Shown here: in pieces, positions 48,804 to 57,100 of the stretch
How positions within the stretch are numbered: position 1 is the stretch's first letter
Layout of the letters: the number at the start of each line of letters is the position of its first letter
Assembly (NCBI GenBank): GCA_017938645.1
Contig: JAGBBE010000115.1
Span: 1-62,930, forward strand
Direction: 5' to 3'
Source: Clostridia bacterium
GTDB lineage: Bacteria > Bacillota_A > Clostridia > Christensenellales > Aristaeellaceae
Length of the DNA stretch: 62,930 bases
Position numbers and translations under genes: made by a program
The notes under the pieces: model-generated
The model's database searches: none
What the model was told of the DNA's origin: nothing
The model's input: only the letters and a program-made list of their open reading frames with translations

Positions 48804-49529
48804 TTATTGCTTCTGCATCTGCCTGAGAAACAGAAAAACGGCAAGCGCGAAAACAACCGCGGCATAGCCTGCTACCCACCACAGATGCGGAAGGATCTGG
48901 CCGAAGTTGCCGCTGAGAACGGCGCGTTCCATCTCCACGGCATGGACAAAGGGCAGGGCATAGGCGATCTTTTTGAATGCGCCGCCCACCAGCTCCAGAT
49001 CAAACCACGTGCCGCTCAGCCATGCGGTCAGGTTGGTCAGAAGCGCGCCGCAGATGCCGCCCACCTGCTTGTCGGTGAGGATGCTTCCAAAGAGCAGCCC
49101 AAGGCCGATGGACAGGCATGCGGCAGGCAGGATGCACACGAGCGCGCCCAGAATCCGCACGGTCGGTTCAAGGCCCAGGAGGAGCGCAGCCAGATAGCAC
49201 ACAGCCGTCTGTGCAAGCGCGACGGGGATCATGGGCAGGGTGTAGCCGAGAATGAAATCCGCTGCGGAAAGCGGCGTGGTGTACAGGCGCTGCAGAAGCG
49301 AGGAGCTTCGGTCACGAGCGATGATGGTGGCGCTGAACAGCGTCATGAACGACAAACCGAAAACGGTGATGCCGGGCGTAAGATGGGCGATTTCGAACAG
49401 GCTTACGGGGATGTTGCGCTGGATGACGGTAAGCAGCAGGAGGAGAATCAGCGGAAAGCCGAGGCCGAAGCCCAGCGTCAGCGGATCGCGCAGCATTTCC
49501 TTCAGATTGCGGCGGGCAAAGGTCAGCAT
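48804..49529 (-). CDS. ABC-2 type transporter permease
   Basis: Membrane subunit of 241 aa with six transmembrane segments (first is LTLGFGLGFPLILLLLLTVI) and the ABC-2 pattern IIARDRSSSLLQRLYTTPLSAADFILGYTLP. It pairs with the ATPase encoded immediately upstream, whose 3' end overlaps its start by seven bases. Likely a drug, peptide or lipid exporter. Last gene of the TetR-ATPase-permease operon. Confidence 0.9.
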   Translation of the reverse strand: MLTFARRNLKEMLRDPLTLGFGLGFPLILLLLLTVIQRNIPVSLFEIAHLTPGITVFGLSFMTLFSATIIARDRSSSLLQRLYTTPLSAADFILGYTLPMIPVALAQTAVCYLAALLLGLEPTVRILGALVCILPAACLSIGLGLLFGSILTDKQVGGICGALLTNLTAWLSGTWFDLELVGGAFKKIAYALPFVHAVEMERAVLSGNFGQILPHLWWVAGYAAVVFALAVFLFLRQMQKQ

Positions 49530-50254
49530 GTTTTCGCCTCCTTTACGATGTGGATGAAGGCGTCCTCAAAGCGCTCGCAGCCGGTGTGCTGCTTGATTTC
49601 TCCGGCAGAAGCACAGATAAGCAGATGACCATTCTTCATGATGCCGATGCGGTCGCTGAGCATTTCGGCCTCCTCCATGTAATGCGTGGTCAGGATGATG
49701 GTCACGCTGCCCTTGAGCGAGCGGATGACATCCCACAGTTCGCTTCGCGCCAGCACGTCCAGACCGAGCGTGGGTTCGTCGAGGAAGAGAATTTTGGGCT
49801 CGCTCACCAGCGCCATGGCGATGGACAGCCGCCTCTGCCAGCCGCCGGAGAGCTTGCCTGCCTTGCGCGAAAGGATGGAGGAAAGGTTCAAAAGACCGGT
49901 GAGCTCCGCGATTTTCTCCTCACGCGCTGCCTTGGAAAGGCCGTGCACGCCGCACATCATTTCGAGGTTTTCGCGTGCGGTCAGCCCGGGCGCAACGGCG
50001 GTTTCCTGCGGAGATACAGCGATGACTTTCTTGACCTGATCCGGTTCAGTTCGAATGCTGTGGCCGTTGAGAAAGGCGTCGCCGCTAGTGGGCTGCGTAA
50101 GGCAGGAGAGCATTTTGATGGTGGTGGTTTTGCCTGCGCCGTTCACGCCCAGCAGCGCAAAAAGCTCGCCGTGGGGAATGGTCAGGCTGAGGTGATCCAC
50201 GCCGCACAGGCCGCGGTAGTGCTTGGTCAGTTCTTCGATGCGGATGGCGTGCAT
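49523..50254 (-). CDS. ABC transporter ATP-binding protein (exporter)
   Basis: ATPase of 243 aa. It has Walker A GVNGAGKTTT, Q-loop SPQETAVAPGLT, signature LSGGWQRRLSIAMAL, Walker B ILFLDEPTLGLD, and H-loop TTHYMEEAE. This is the CcmA/DrrA-type exporter class. AGGAGGAGG stands before the ATG, which lies inside the last 28 bases of the TetR gene. Co-transcribed with the TetR regulator and the ABC-2 permease, so expression is probably induced by the exported compound. Confidence 0.92.
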   Translation of the reverse strand: MHAIRIEELTKHYRGLCGVDHLSLTIPHGELFALLGVNGAGKTTTIKMLSCLTQPTSGDAFLNGHSIRTEPDQVKKVIAVSPQETAVAPGLTARENLEMMCGVHGLSKAAREEKIAELTGLLNLSSILSRKAGKLSGGWQRRLSIAMALVSEPKILFLDEPTLGLDVLARSELWDVIRSLKGSVTIILTTHYMEEAEMLSDRIGIMKNGHLLICASAGEIKQHTGCERFEDAFIHIVKEAKTC

Positions 50255-50820
50255 ATATCCTCCTCCTGTTCAAAACGTTTTTTGAGACCCTGATATGCGT
50301 CTGTGAGCATGGCGCTGATCAGCTCCCACTCCAGATCCAGATAATCCGTGGCGAGCATCGAGGCGATGCCGTGCACGAAGGCCCACATTTCCAGATGAAA
50401 CAGTCTGGTTCTGTTTCCGCTCAGGCCGGTGTTCGCGCTGACGAGCGATTCCATTTCCTGGCCAAGTTCGGTTTCCTGCGGAATGGTTTCTTTTGTGCGG
50501 CTGCGCATGTACAAAAGCCGGAACAGCTGCTTTTCCTCTTTGGCAAAGCGGATGTAGGCCATGCCGCTGGCCTTGTAAGGCGGATAGAGGCCTTTTTGGA
50601 CCTCGCGGTCGATGTACTCCTGACAGCGCAGATCAGCTTCGCCGATTACGGCCTGACGCAGCTCGTCCATCGTGGCAAAGTTGGAAAACAGCGGCTGCGT
50701 GGAGCAGCTGAGCGCGGCGGCAAGGCTGCGTGCATTCAGGGTTTCCTCACCGCTGGTACGCACGAGTTCCACGGCGGTGGAAAGAATCTGCTCCCGGGTG
50801 ATGCGGACTTTGGGCGGCAT
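50227..50820 (-). CDS. TetR/AcrR family regulator
   Basis: Repressor of 197 aa. The N-terminal TetR helix-turn-helix is VRITREQILSTAVELVRTSGEETLNARSLAAALSCSTQPLFSNFATMDELRQAV; the helical C-terminal domain resembles TetR_C_33 (WAFVHGIASMLATDYLD). ATG 50820 follows AGGAGGTCGCTC. First gene of the exporter operon. An AT-rich, partly symmetric stretch (50834-50853) between promoter and start is the obvious operator candidate. Confidence 0.9.
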   Translation of the reverse strand: MPPKVRITREQILSTAVELVRTSGEETLNARSLAAALSCSTQPLFSNFATMDELRQAVIGEADLRCQEYIDREVQKGLYPPYKASGMAYIRFAKEEKQLFRLLYMRSRTKETIPQETELGQEMESLVSANTGLSGNRTRLFHLEMWAFVHGIASMLATDYLDLEWELISAMLTDAYQGLKKRFEQEEDICTPSASKN

Positions 50821-50860
50821 GAGCGACCTCCTGTATAACATATATTATATAACGATTGCT

Positions 50861-50889
50861 ATTTTATCATAAAACCAAAAGTGTGTCAA
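50861..50889 (-). promoter_or_regulatory. Promoter of the TetR-ABC exporter operon
   Basis: On the minus strand TTGACA (50884-50889), 17-base spacer, TAAAAT (50861-50866). The T-tract of the upstream terminator runs directly into the -35 box. Confidence 0.88.
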
Positions 50890-50896
50890 CAAAAAA

Positions 50897-50921
50897 CTCC
50901 GGACGAAGATTTCGTCCGGAG
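50897..50921 (-). terminator. Terminator of the HTH-GyrI-like gene
   Basis: CTCCGGACGAA, three-base loop, TTCGTCCGGAG, then on the minus strand TTTTTTG. Confidence 0.93.
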
Positions 50922-50928
50922 CAGGATT

Positions 50929-51615
50929 TCATTGAATGGCGATGTACACGTCCATGAAGTGTGTGCCGTCCCTGTCGTATTCTCTTTCAAAACAGTCAAG
51001 AATCCCCTTGCGCGCGTCGTGCGTCAGGCCGTTGGCCTTCATGTACGTGTTCAGGGTTTTGTAGGCGTTGGGAATCAGGCGGAAGGGGGCTGCATGCGGA
51101 TCGCGGATGGTAATGGCGATGTAGCGCTGGCGCGGCTGCGTACAGATTTCTCCGGCTTCGGGCGTGATATCATCCGGCAGAAGCAGCGCGGCGGCGTAGC
51201 CGTGCATGTTGTAGACGTTGATCTGTTCCTGCGAAAGCATGGGAAAGTCCCAGCCGATGATTGCTGCGTCAGGTATGTTCATTTGCTTTGCCCAGCCTCG
51301 GACGTGGGCGATGGCGTCGCCTTCCGGCTCGGTGCTGATTACGGCATAGCGGATATACCGCAGAGGCTCCACCCACTCCATGCGCAGGTTGGAATAAGCC
51401 TCATCCGGAAGCGTCAGATCCTCGCGGATCAGTTCGTCCATCGTGCAGGAAAAGAGCCTGCAAAGCTCAACCACCTTGTCAATTTCCGGATACGCCGCGT
51501 CCAGCTCCCACTTGGAAATGGTCTGACGGCTCACATTCATCTTTTCGGCAAGCTCTTCCTGCGTCATCCGGTTGCGGAGCTTTCTGAGAAACTGGAGATT
51601 CTGTCCGAAGCTCAT
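50929..51615 (-). CDS. XRE regulator with GyrI-like effector-binding domain
   Basis: Regulator of 228 aa. Residues about 3-60 form a helix-turn-helix (MTQEELAEKMNVSRQTISKWELDAAYPEI). The C-terminal part (YIRYAVISTEPEGDAIAHVRGWAKQ ... ALLLPDDITPEAG ... FRLIPNAYKTLNTYMK) resembles the GyrI-like/SOUL ligand-binding fold that recognises varied, often toxic, small molecules. ATG 51615 follows AAAGGAGTGA. It sits between a TetR-controlled exporter and an AraC-GyrI-like regulator, which suggests a drug-sensing role, but its targets are not known. Confidence 0.82.
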   Translation of the reverse strand: MSFGQNLQFLRKLRNRMTQEELAEKMNVSRQTISKWELDAAYPEIDKVVELCRLFSCTMDELIREDLTLPDEAYSNLRMEWVEPLRYIRYAVISTEPEGDAIAHVRGWAKQMNIPDAAIIGWDFPMLSQEQINVYNMHGYAAALLLPDDITPEAGEICTQPRQRYIAITIRDPHAAPFRLIPNAYKTLNTYMKANGLTHDARKGILDCFEREYDRDGTHFMDVYIAIQ

Positions 51616-51721
51616 GGCGTTCACTCCTTTGCTGTGATGGATGAATTGTAGCAGAAAATCTGCAGCGCATCCACCAATCGCCGGGTTCGTTTCTGCTGTT
51701 ACGCGCAACCTACGGGTGCGT

Positions 51722-52693
51722 TCAATCGGAGCGCCTGACCGGGCGGATGTACTTCCAGAACCGATTCTGGTCGTGGAAGAAGTAGAAAATACGCTCCTCG
51801 GTGAGGTCGAGACAGCGGCCGCTGGCGGCGTAGTCGAAGGCTTTCATCGCTTCCTCGATCTTGCTTTCTACCGCGGCGTTCTGGGTTTCAAAGTCAAACG
51901 GGCCGTGTTCGAATACGATGTACTCACCTTCTTCAACATCCATCAGCTGCATCTGCGCAGGCACCGGTCCGTCGTAGTCGGCGGGCAGCCGCACGCCGTA
52001 GCACTCCGCCAGCGGAATGCCCCAGCTGCACAGCCGTCCGGAGGGCGTGTTGACAAAGCCCATGATCTGTCCGCTGCTGCTGTCGGCCTCGGAGCCGCCT
52101 GCGTCGTCAAGCTTTCCGGGAATGCTGGAAAGCAATCCGCAGATGGTTTCGCAGTCCTGACCGGGAATGAGGCTCTGCTTTTGCCAGAAGTCGAAGTAGC
52201 CGATGCTTTCATAGTTGCGGATATGCAGGAATTTGTGCGCGGGAATGGTGACAAAATAGGTTTTGACCGAATCGTTGGTTTCGTTCATGCCGCATTCTCC
52301 TTTTTCGAGCAGCCAGCAGTCAAACGGACGGATGAGCGTGCGCAGCACCACGGGCGTGGGATGCCTGCGGTATTCGCTGGGCGTGACGCCGTACGCTCTT
52401 TTGAATGCGCGGGAGAAGGCCTCGTGGGAGGAAAAGCCGAACTCCAGCGCAATCTCCAGAATGCTCTTGTCTCTGCGCTGCAGATGCCTGAGCGCAAGCG
52501 CAAGCCGTCTTTCACGCACATAGCCGCGAAAGGACACGCCGGTGATTTCGCGGAACCGGTGCGAAAGGTGAAAGGGGGAATATCCCAGCCTGCGCGCAAG
52601 CGCGTCCAGCGTCACGGCTTCCTCGCGGCGGCTGAGAATATGAGCGTCAATTTCATCCAGAATCGTCTGCATTTGCCGGTACCAGGTATTCAT
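51722..52693 (-). CDS. AraC-family regulator with GyrI-like effector-binding domain
   Basis: Regulator of 323 aa in the SoxS/Rob-like layout. The N-terminal AraC domain has two helix-turn-helices (LDALARRLGYSPFHLSHRFREITG and SILEIALEFGFSSHEAFSRAFKRAYGVTPSEYR). Residues about 150-323 form a GyrI-like ligand-binding domain (YFVTIPAHKFLHIRNYESIGYFDFWQ ... EYIVFEHGPFDFE). ATG 52693 is seven bases from AGGGAGG; 52699 is too close. By family it activates transport or resistance genes on binding a small molecule. Confidence 0.9.
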   Translation of the reverse strand: MNTWYRQMQTILDEIDAHILSRREEAVTLDALARRLGYSPFHLSHRFREITGVSFRGYVRERRLALALRHLQRRDKSILEIALEFGFSSHEAFSRAFKRAYGVTPSEYRRHPTPVVLRTLIRPFDCWLLEKGECGMNETNDSVKTYFVTIPAHKFLHIRNYESIGYFDFWQKQSLIPGQDCETICGLLSSIPGKLDDAGGSEADSSSGQIMGFVNTPSGRLCSWGIPLAECYGVRLPADYDGPVPAQMQLMDVEEGEYIVFEHGPFDFETQNAAVESKIEEAMKAFDYAASGRCLDLTEERIFYFFHDQNRFWKYIRPVRRSD

Positions 52694-52776
52694 GTGCATT
52701 CCTCCCTGCGATCATGATACACACATCTTATCTGAAAAGCTTGATCGTTCTTGCTCTTTTTGAGAGAAAGACAACA

Positions 52777-52807
52777 GCCGCTGCGGAATCATGCGTTCCA
52801 CAGCGGC
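52777..52807 (-). terminator. Terminator of the ECF S-component gene
   Basis: GCCGCTGCGGAA pairs with TTCCACAGCGGC with one mismatch, loop of seven, just past the stop. The T-tract is weak. Confidence 0.6.
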
Positions 52808-52813
52808 CGTTTG

Positions 52814-53308
52814 TTACCGTTTGAATTGACGAAGGAGAATGGGTGCAAACACCGCGCCTATTATCACGCCGCTCAGACCCTGCACAAGGTTAGGCAGCAC
52901 AGCGCTCAGCGCCGCCGCAAGCCCGTATCCCAGAATGAGCCATTCGGCCGCAAAGTATCCGGCGACCATCACAAGCTCGGCCAGGCTCATCCACAGGATC
53001 CGGCTGAAGTGTGATTTCGGATGACGGAACGCCTGCACGGCCACTGCGGCCACCGCGCCCTTGATGAGAAACGTGGGCAGGCAGTAGACGGTGTATCCGC
53101 CCAGCAGATCGGCCAGCATGCTGCCAACCGCAGCGGCAGGAACGGCGATGTTTCCCAACAGCGCCGCGCCCAGCAGTATAAAGCCGTCGCCCAGATGGAT
53201 ATATCCCTGCGTAAGCGATACCGGCAGCTTGATAAACCAGGTCGCAACAAACACCAGCGCGGCCATCATCCCGCTCATGGCTAGATTGAACACTTTGTTT
53301 TTACGCAT
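52814..53308 (-). CDS. ECF transporter S component
   Basis: Membrane substrate-capture subunit of 164 aa with five or six transmembrane helices. The family pattern is MSGMMAALVFVATWF near the N-terminus, LTQGYIHLGDGFILLGAALLG, and GSMLADLLGGYTVYCLPTFLIKG. ECF S components bind vitamins or metals and share an EcfAT energising module encoded elsewhere, since none is present here. No riboswitch was recognised upstream, so the vitamin cannot be named. Confidence 0.88.
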   Translation of the reverse strand: MRKNKVFNLAMSGMMAALVFVATWFIKLPVSLTQGYIHLGDGFILLGAALLGNIAVPAAAVGSMLADLLGGYTVYCLPTFLIKGAVAAVAVQAFRHPKSHFSRILWMSLAELVMVAGYFAAEWLILGYGLAAALSAVLPNLVQGLSGVIIGAVFAPILLRQFKR

Positions 53309-53323
53309 GCTACGCCTCTTTCG

Positions 53324-53788
53324 TTATTTGGCGGCGTTTTCCAATTCCCGCAGATGGCCGTCCTCTTCCTGCGCGATTTTCAAAAGCGCCTGCTTTGCTT
53401 CCTCGGTGGCGGCTACGGCGGCAAAATCGCGGTACTTCTGCGCAGACATACGCTCGCTGTCGGCAGCAAAGCGCATCATGCTCTCAACGTCGCTCAGAAG
53501 TCCCTTTCGCGCCGCGCCCATCAATCCGCCGTCAAAGAGAATGCCGTCAGCCACGGCGGACAGGGAAAGCTGCTGTTCCTCGCTGGCGTCCAGTCCTTTG
53601 TAAAGCGAACGGAAGCGCACCAGATGCGCCTGTTCATCCTTGAGCATCTGCTGAAGCTCTGCATGCAGCGGTTCGTTTTGCCGGCCAAGCTGTTCCATCA
53701 GCTGCAGCGCGCGGGTGTAGAGCTGCACGGCGGTGGATTCCATTTCGCAGGCCAGATACATGGCTTCCTGTTCGGAGTGAATCGTCAT
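53324..53788 (-). CDS. Ferritin-like di-iron protein (rubrerythrin-type)
   Basis: Four-helix protein of 154 aa. Di-iron ligands appear in the expected order: E in CEMESTAVQLY, ExxH in KDEQAHLVRF, E in DSERMSAQKY, and ExxH in QEEDGHLREL. There is no rubredoxin domain, so electrons must come from a partner. Probably a peroxide- or oxygen-scavenging or iron-handling protein in an anaerobe. AGGAGGG precedes the ATG. A hairpin (53810-53831) separates it from the DUF1858 gene upstream. Confidence 0.87.
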   Translation of the reverse strand: MTIHSEQEAMYLACEMESTAVQLYTRALQLMEQLGRQNEPLHAELQQMLKDEQAHLVRFRSLYKGLDASEEQQLSLSAVADGILFDGGLMGAARKGLLSDVESMMRFAADSERMSAQKYRDFAAVAATEEAKQALLKIAQEEDGHLRELENAAK

Positions 53789-53809
53789 GGTGTCCCTCCT
53801 GTGTGAAAA

Positions 53810-53831
53810 CGCCCATGCGGGTGCATGGGCG
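53810..53831 (-). terminator. Terminator of the DUF1858 gene
   Basis: CGCCCATGC, loop of four, GCATGGGCG; on the minus strand followed by TTTTC and then the ribosome-binding site of the ferritin-like gene. Confidence 0.78.
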
Positions 53832-53842
53832 AAGGTTTTTGA

Positions 53843-54043
53843 TTACTTGTCGGCGAGGAACGCGTTGAGCTTCTCGATGAGCTTGTCAGCGTCGGAGCCG
53901 TGCGCGCGGCAGGCGTCCTCGATGGACTCGGAAACGGCATGGGGGCAGCCCAGGCAATGCATGCCGAACTCCATAAAAATGCGGGCGGTGCCGCGGTCGA
54001 TATTGAGAACCTGGCCAATGGACATCTGCTTGTTAACAGTCAT
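53843..54043 (-). CDS. DUF1858 redox-disulfide protein
   Basis: Small protein of 66 aa. The DUF1858 pattern is SIGQVLNIDRGTARIFMEFGMHCLGCPHAVSESIEDACRAHG, with the CxxC pair (HCLGCP) typical of the 'hybrid-cluster protein-associated disulfide' family. It probably takes part in thiol or iron-sulfur chemistry; no partner is fixed. The ATG at 54043 is preceded by GGAAGGAG. It has its own promoter, whose -35 box lies at the end of polC. Confidence 0.9.
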   Translation of the reverse strand: MTVNKQMSIGQVLNIDRGTARIFMEFGMHCLGCPHAVSESIEDACRAHGSDADKLIEKLNAFLADK

Positions 54044-54083
54044 TGCTGATGATCTCCTTCCTGATTGGGTTCGTAACGGGTTT

Positions 54084-54112
54084 ATCTTAGCACTTGGGAA
54101 AAGGGTTGTCAA
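54084..54112 (-). promoter_or_regulatory. Promoter of the DUF1858 gene
   Basis: On the minus strand TTGACA (54107-54112), 17-base spacer, TAAGAT (54084-54089), in the 71-base gap after polC. Confidence 0.83.
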
Positions 54113-54114
54113 CC

Positions 54115-57100
54115 TCACATCATCAGAGAGAACAGATCCACCTGGCTGGTAGCGGGCATGCCTTCCAGAGCCCCCTGCGAGCGCAGGGTTTCGATGACGC
54201 CGTCGCCCAGATGCGCACGGTTTTTCAGGTCCTCGATGCTGATGTAAGGCCGGTCGGGATCGCGGGTGTCAATGATGCCCTGCGCGGCGGCTTCGGGGAA
54301 GCCGGAGATGGAGGTAAAGGGACAGCGCAGGTCGTTTCCTTCAATGAGGAAGTTTTTGAGGTCGGACTTGTACAGATCCACCGGGAGCATGCGGATGCCG
54401 CGCAGCTGCATTTCCAGCAGCATGCGGTAGGCGTTTTCCTCCTGCTTTTCGCGCACGCTCATCTTTTCTTCACGGTTCTGGAATTCGATGATCAGGTCGC
54501 GCAGGGTTTCCTTGCTCAGGAGCATGCGTCCGGCGTCGAAACCGTCGCCGCGGATGGTGAAGTATGCCGCGTAGTAGGCCTGCGGACGGTGCACCTTGTA
54601 CCATGCCACGCGCAGACTGCTGGTGACATAGGCCACGGCGTGACCGCGCGGGAACATGTACTTGATCTTGTGGCAGCTTTCAATGGCCCACTCCGGCACG
54701 TCGTGCGCCTTCATGGCCTCTTCCCACTCGGGCTTGAGGCCGCGTCCCTTACGCACGGATTCCATGATGTCAAAGCTCATCTTTTCCTGCATGCCCTTGG
54801 AAATCAGGAAGTTCATGATGTCGTCGCGCGTGCAGAAGCACTGGGCCAATTTTGCCTTGCCGGAGTTAATGATGTCCTGTGCGTTGCCCAGCCATACGTC
54901 GGTGCCGTGGGAGAGGCCGGAGATGCGCACCAGCTCCTCCATGGTAGTGGGACGGGTTTCCAGAAGCATGCCGCGTACGAAGCTGGTGCCGAATTCAGGA
55001 ATGCCCAGCGTGCCGGTTTCCCACATCAGATCCTCCACTGTTATGCCAAGCGCCTTGGGGCTGGAAAACAGGGTGCGGACCTCCGGGTCGTCCAGCGGGA
55101 TTTCCTTGTAGTTGATGCCGGTCAGTTCTTCCAGACGGTGCAGCACCGTCGGATCGTCGTGTCCCAGACAGTCCAGCTTGACGAGGATGTCGTGCATGGA
55201 GTTGAAGTCGTAGTGCGTGGTGATGGTGCTGCCTTCGATATCATCCGCCGGATGCTGGATGGCGGTGAACTGGCAGATGTCGTACTCCTTGGGCAGAACC
55301 ACGATGCCGCCCGGGTGCTGGCCGGTGGTGCGCTTGACGCCTACGCAGCCGGCAGCCAGACGTTCCTTGTGGGCGCGCCCGGCGCGGATGCCGCGCTCCT
55401 CACAGTACTTGGCGGCAAAGCCGTAGGCTGTTTTTTCTGCCAGACCGGAAATGGTACCGGCGCGGAACACGTAATTGTGTCCGAACAGCTCTTCAACGTA
55501 GGCATGGGCACGGGGCTGATATTCGCCGGAGAAGTTCAGGTCGATATCAGGCACCTTGTCGCCTTTGAAGCCGAGAAAGACTTCGAAAGGAATGTCGAAG
55601 CCGTCCTTGGCGAGGGGATGGCCGCAGATTTCGCAGTTTTTGTCGGGCAGGTCAACGCCCACGCTGGCCAGTTCCGGCGGCGTTAAGAACATCTTATGAC
55701 AATGGTCGCAGCGGTAATGCGGCGGGAGCGGATTAACCTCTGTGATGCCGCACATGGTGGCTACAAACGAGGAACCGACCGAACCGCGGCTGCCGACGAA
55801 ATAGCCGTCCGACAGGGACTTGCTCACCAGCTTCTGCGCGATGGAATACAGCGTACCGAAGCCGTAGCCGATGATGGAGCCCAGCTCCTTTTCCAGACGC
55901 TTCTGCACAAGCTCCGGCAGCGGGTCGCCATAGAGCGCTTTGGCGGTATTCCACGAGCGGTTCTGGATATCGTCCGCTGCATCCGGCCAGAAGGGCTGGA
56001 AGGTGTCCTTGCCATCGGGATGCTTGGGGAACAGACGCAGCTGCTCCACCTGATCGGCGATGAGCTTCGGGTTGTCGATGACCACCTCATGCGCCTTTTC
56101 AGCGCCCAGATAGCTGAACTCCTCCAGCATTTCGTCGGTGGTCTTGAAGTACAGGGGCGCCTGCTCATCGCAGTCGTCAAAGCCGAGACCGGCCTGAATG
56201 ATGGTGCGGTAGATGGCATCCTCAGGATTGAGGAAGTGCACGTCGCCGGTGGCAACAACGGGCTTTCCGAGCTTTTCGCCCAGCGCCACGATTTTGCGGT
56301 TGAAATCACGCAGATGCTCCTCGTCGCGCGCGGTGCCGTTGCGGATCATGAACTGGTTGTTGCCGATGGGCTGGATTTCCAGATAGTCATACCAGTCGGC
56401 GATTTTTTCAAGCTCCTTGTCGCTTTTGCCGTCCACGATGGCCTGGAACAATTCGCCGGCCTCGCAGGCACTGCCCAGAATCAGTCCCTCGCGGTACTCG
56501 TTGATGAGATGGCGCGGCATGTTGGGATGACGGTAGAAGTAGCGGAGGTTGGAGTCGGAAATGAGGTGATTGAGATTCTGCATGCCCTTCTGCGACTTGC
56601 ACAGAAGCACGATGTGCCAGCTTTCGCCGATGGTTTCGTGATTGATCACGGAGTCGATATCCCGGAAGGTTTTCGCGCCCAGCTTCTGGGCCTCTTCAAG
56701 CATCTTCACCAGACACTGCGCAGTGGCAGCGGCGTCGTGCACGGCACGGTGGGCGTTCTTGAGCGACACACCAAGCAGACGGCAGACTGCGCCCAGCTTG
56801 TGGCTCTTCTGCGCGGGATAGAGCTTGCGGCTGAAAACCAGCGTGTCCAGTACCGTAAAGGAACGGCTGATGCCCATGCGCTTGCATTCTGCCTCCAGCA
56901 TGCCCATGTCAAAGCCTGCATTATGCGCGGCCACGGGACAGTCGCCGATGAACCGGAGCAGCTTCTCAACACCGGAGGCCGGGCTTTCCTTGCCGCGAAG
57001 CATCAGGTCGGTGATGCCGGTCAATTCGCTGATCTTGGGCTTGAGCGGCACGCCGGGGTCGCAGAGGATGCTGAGTTCATCACTGACGACGCCGTTTTCG

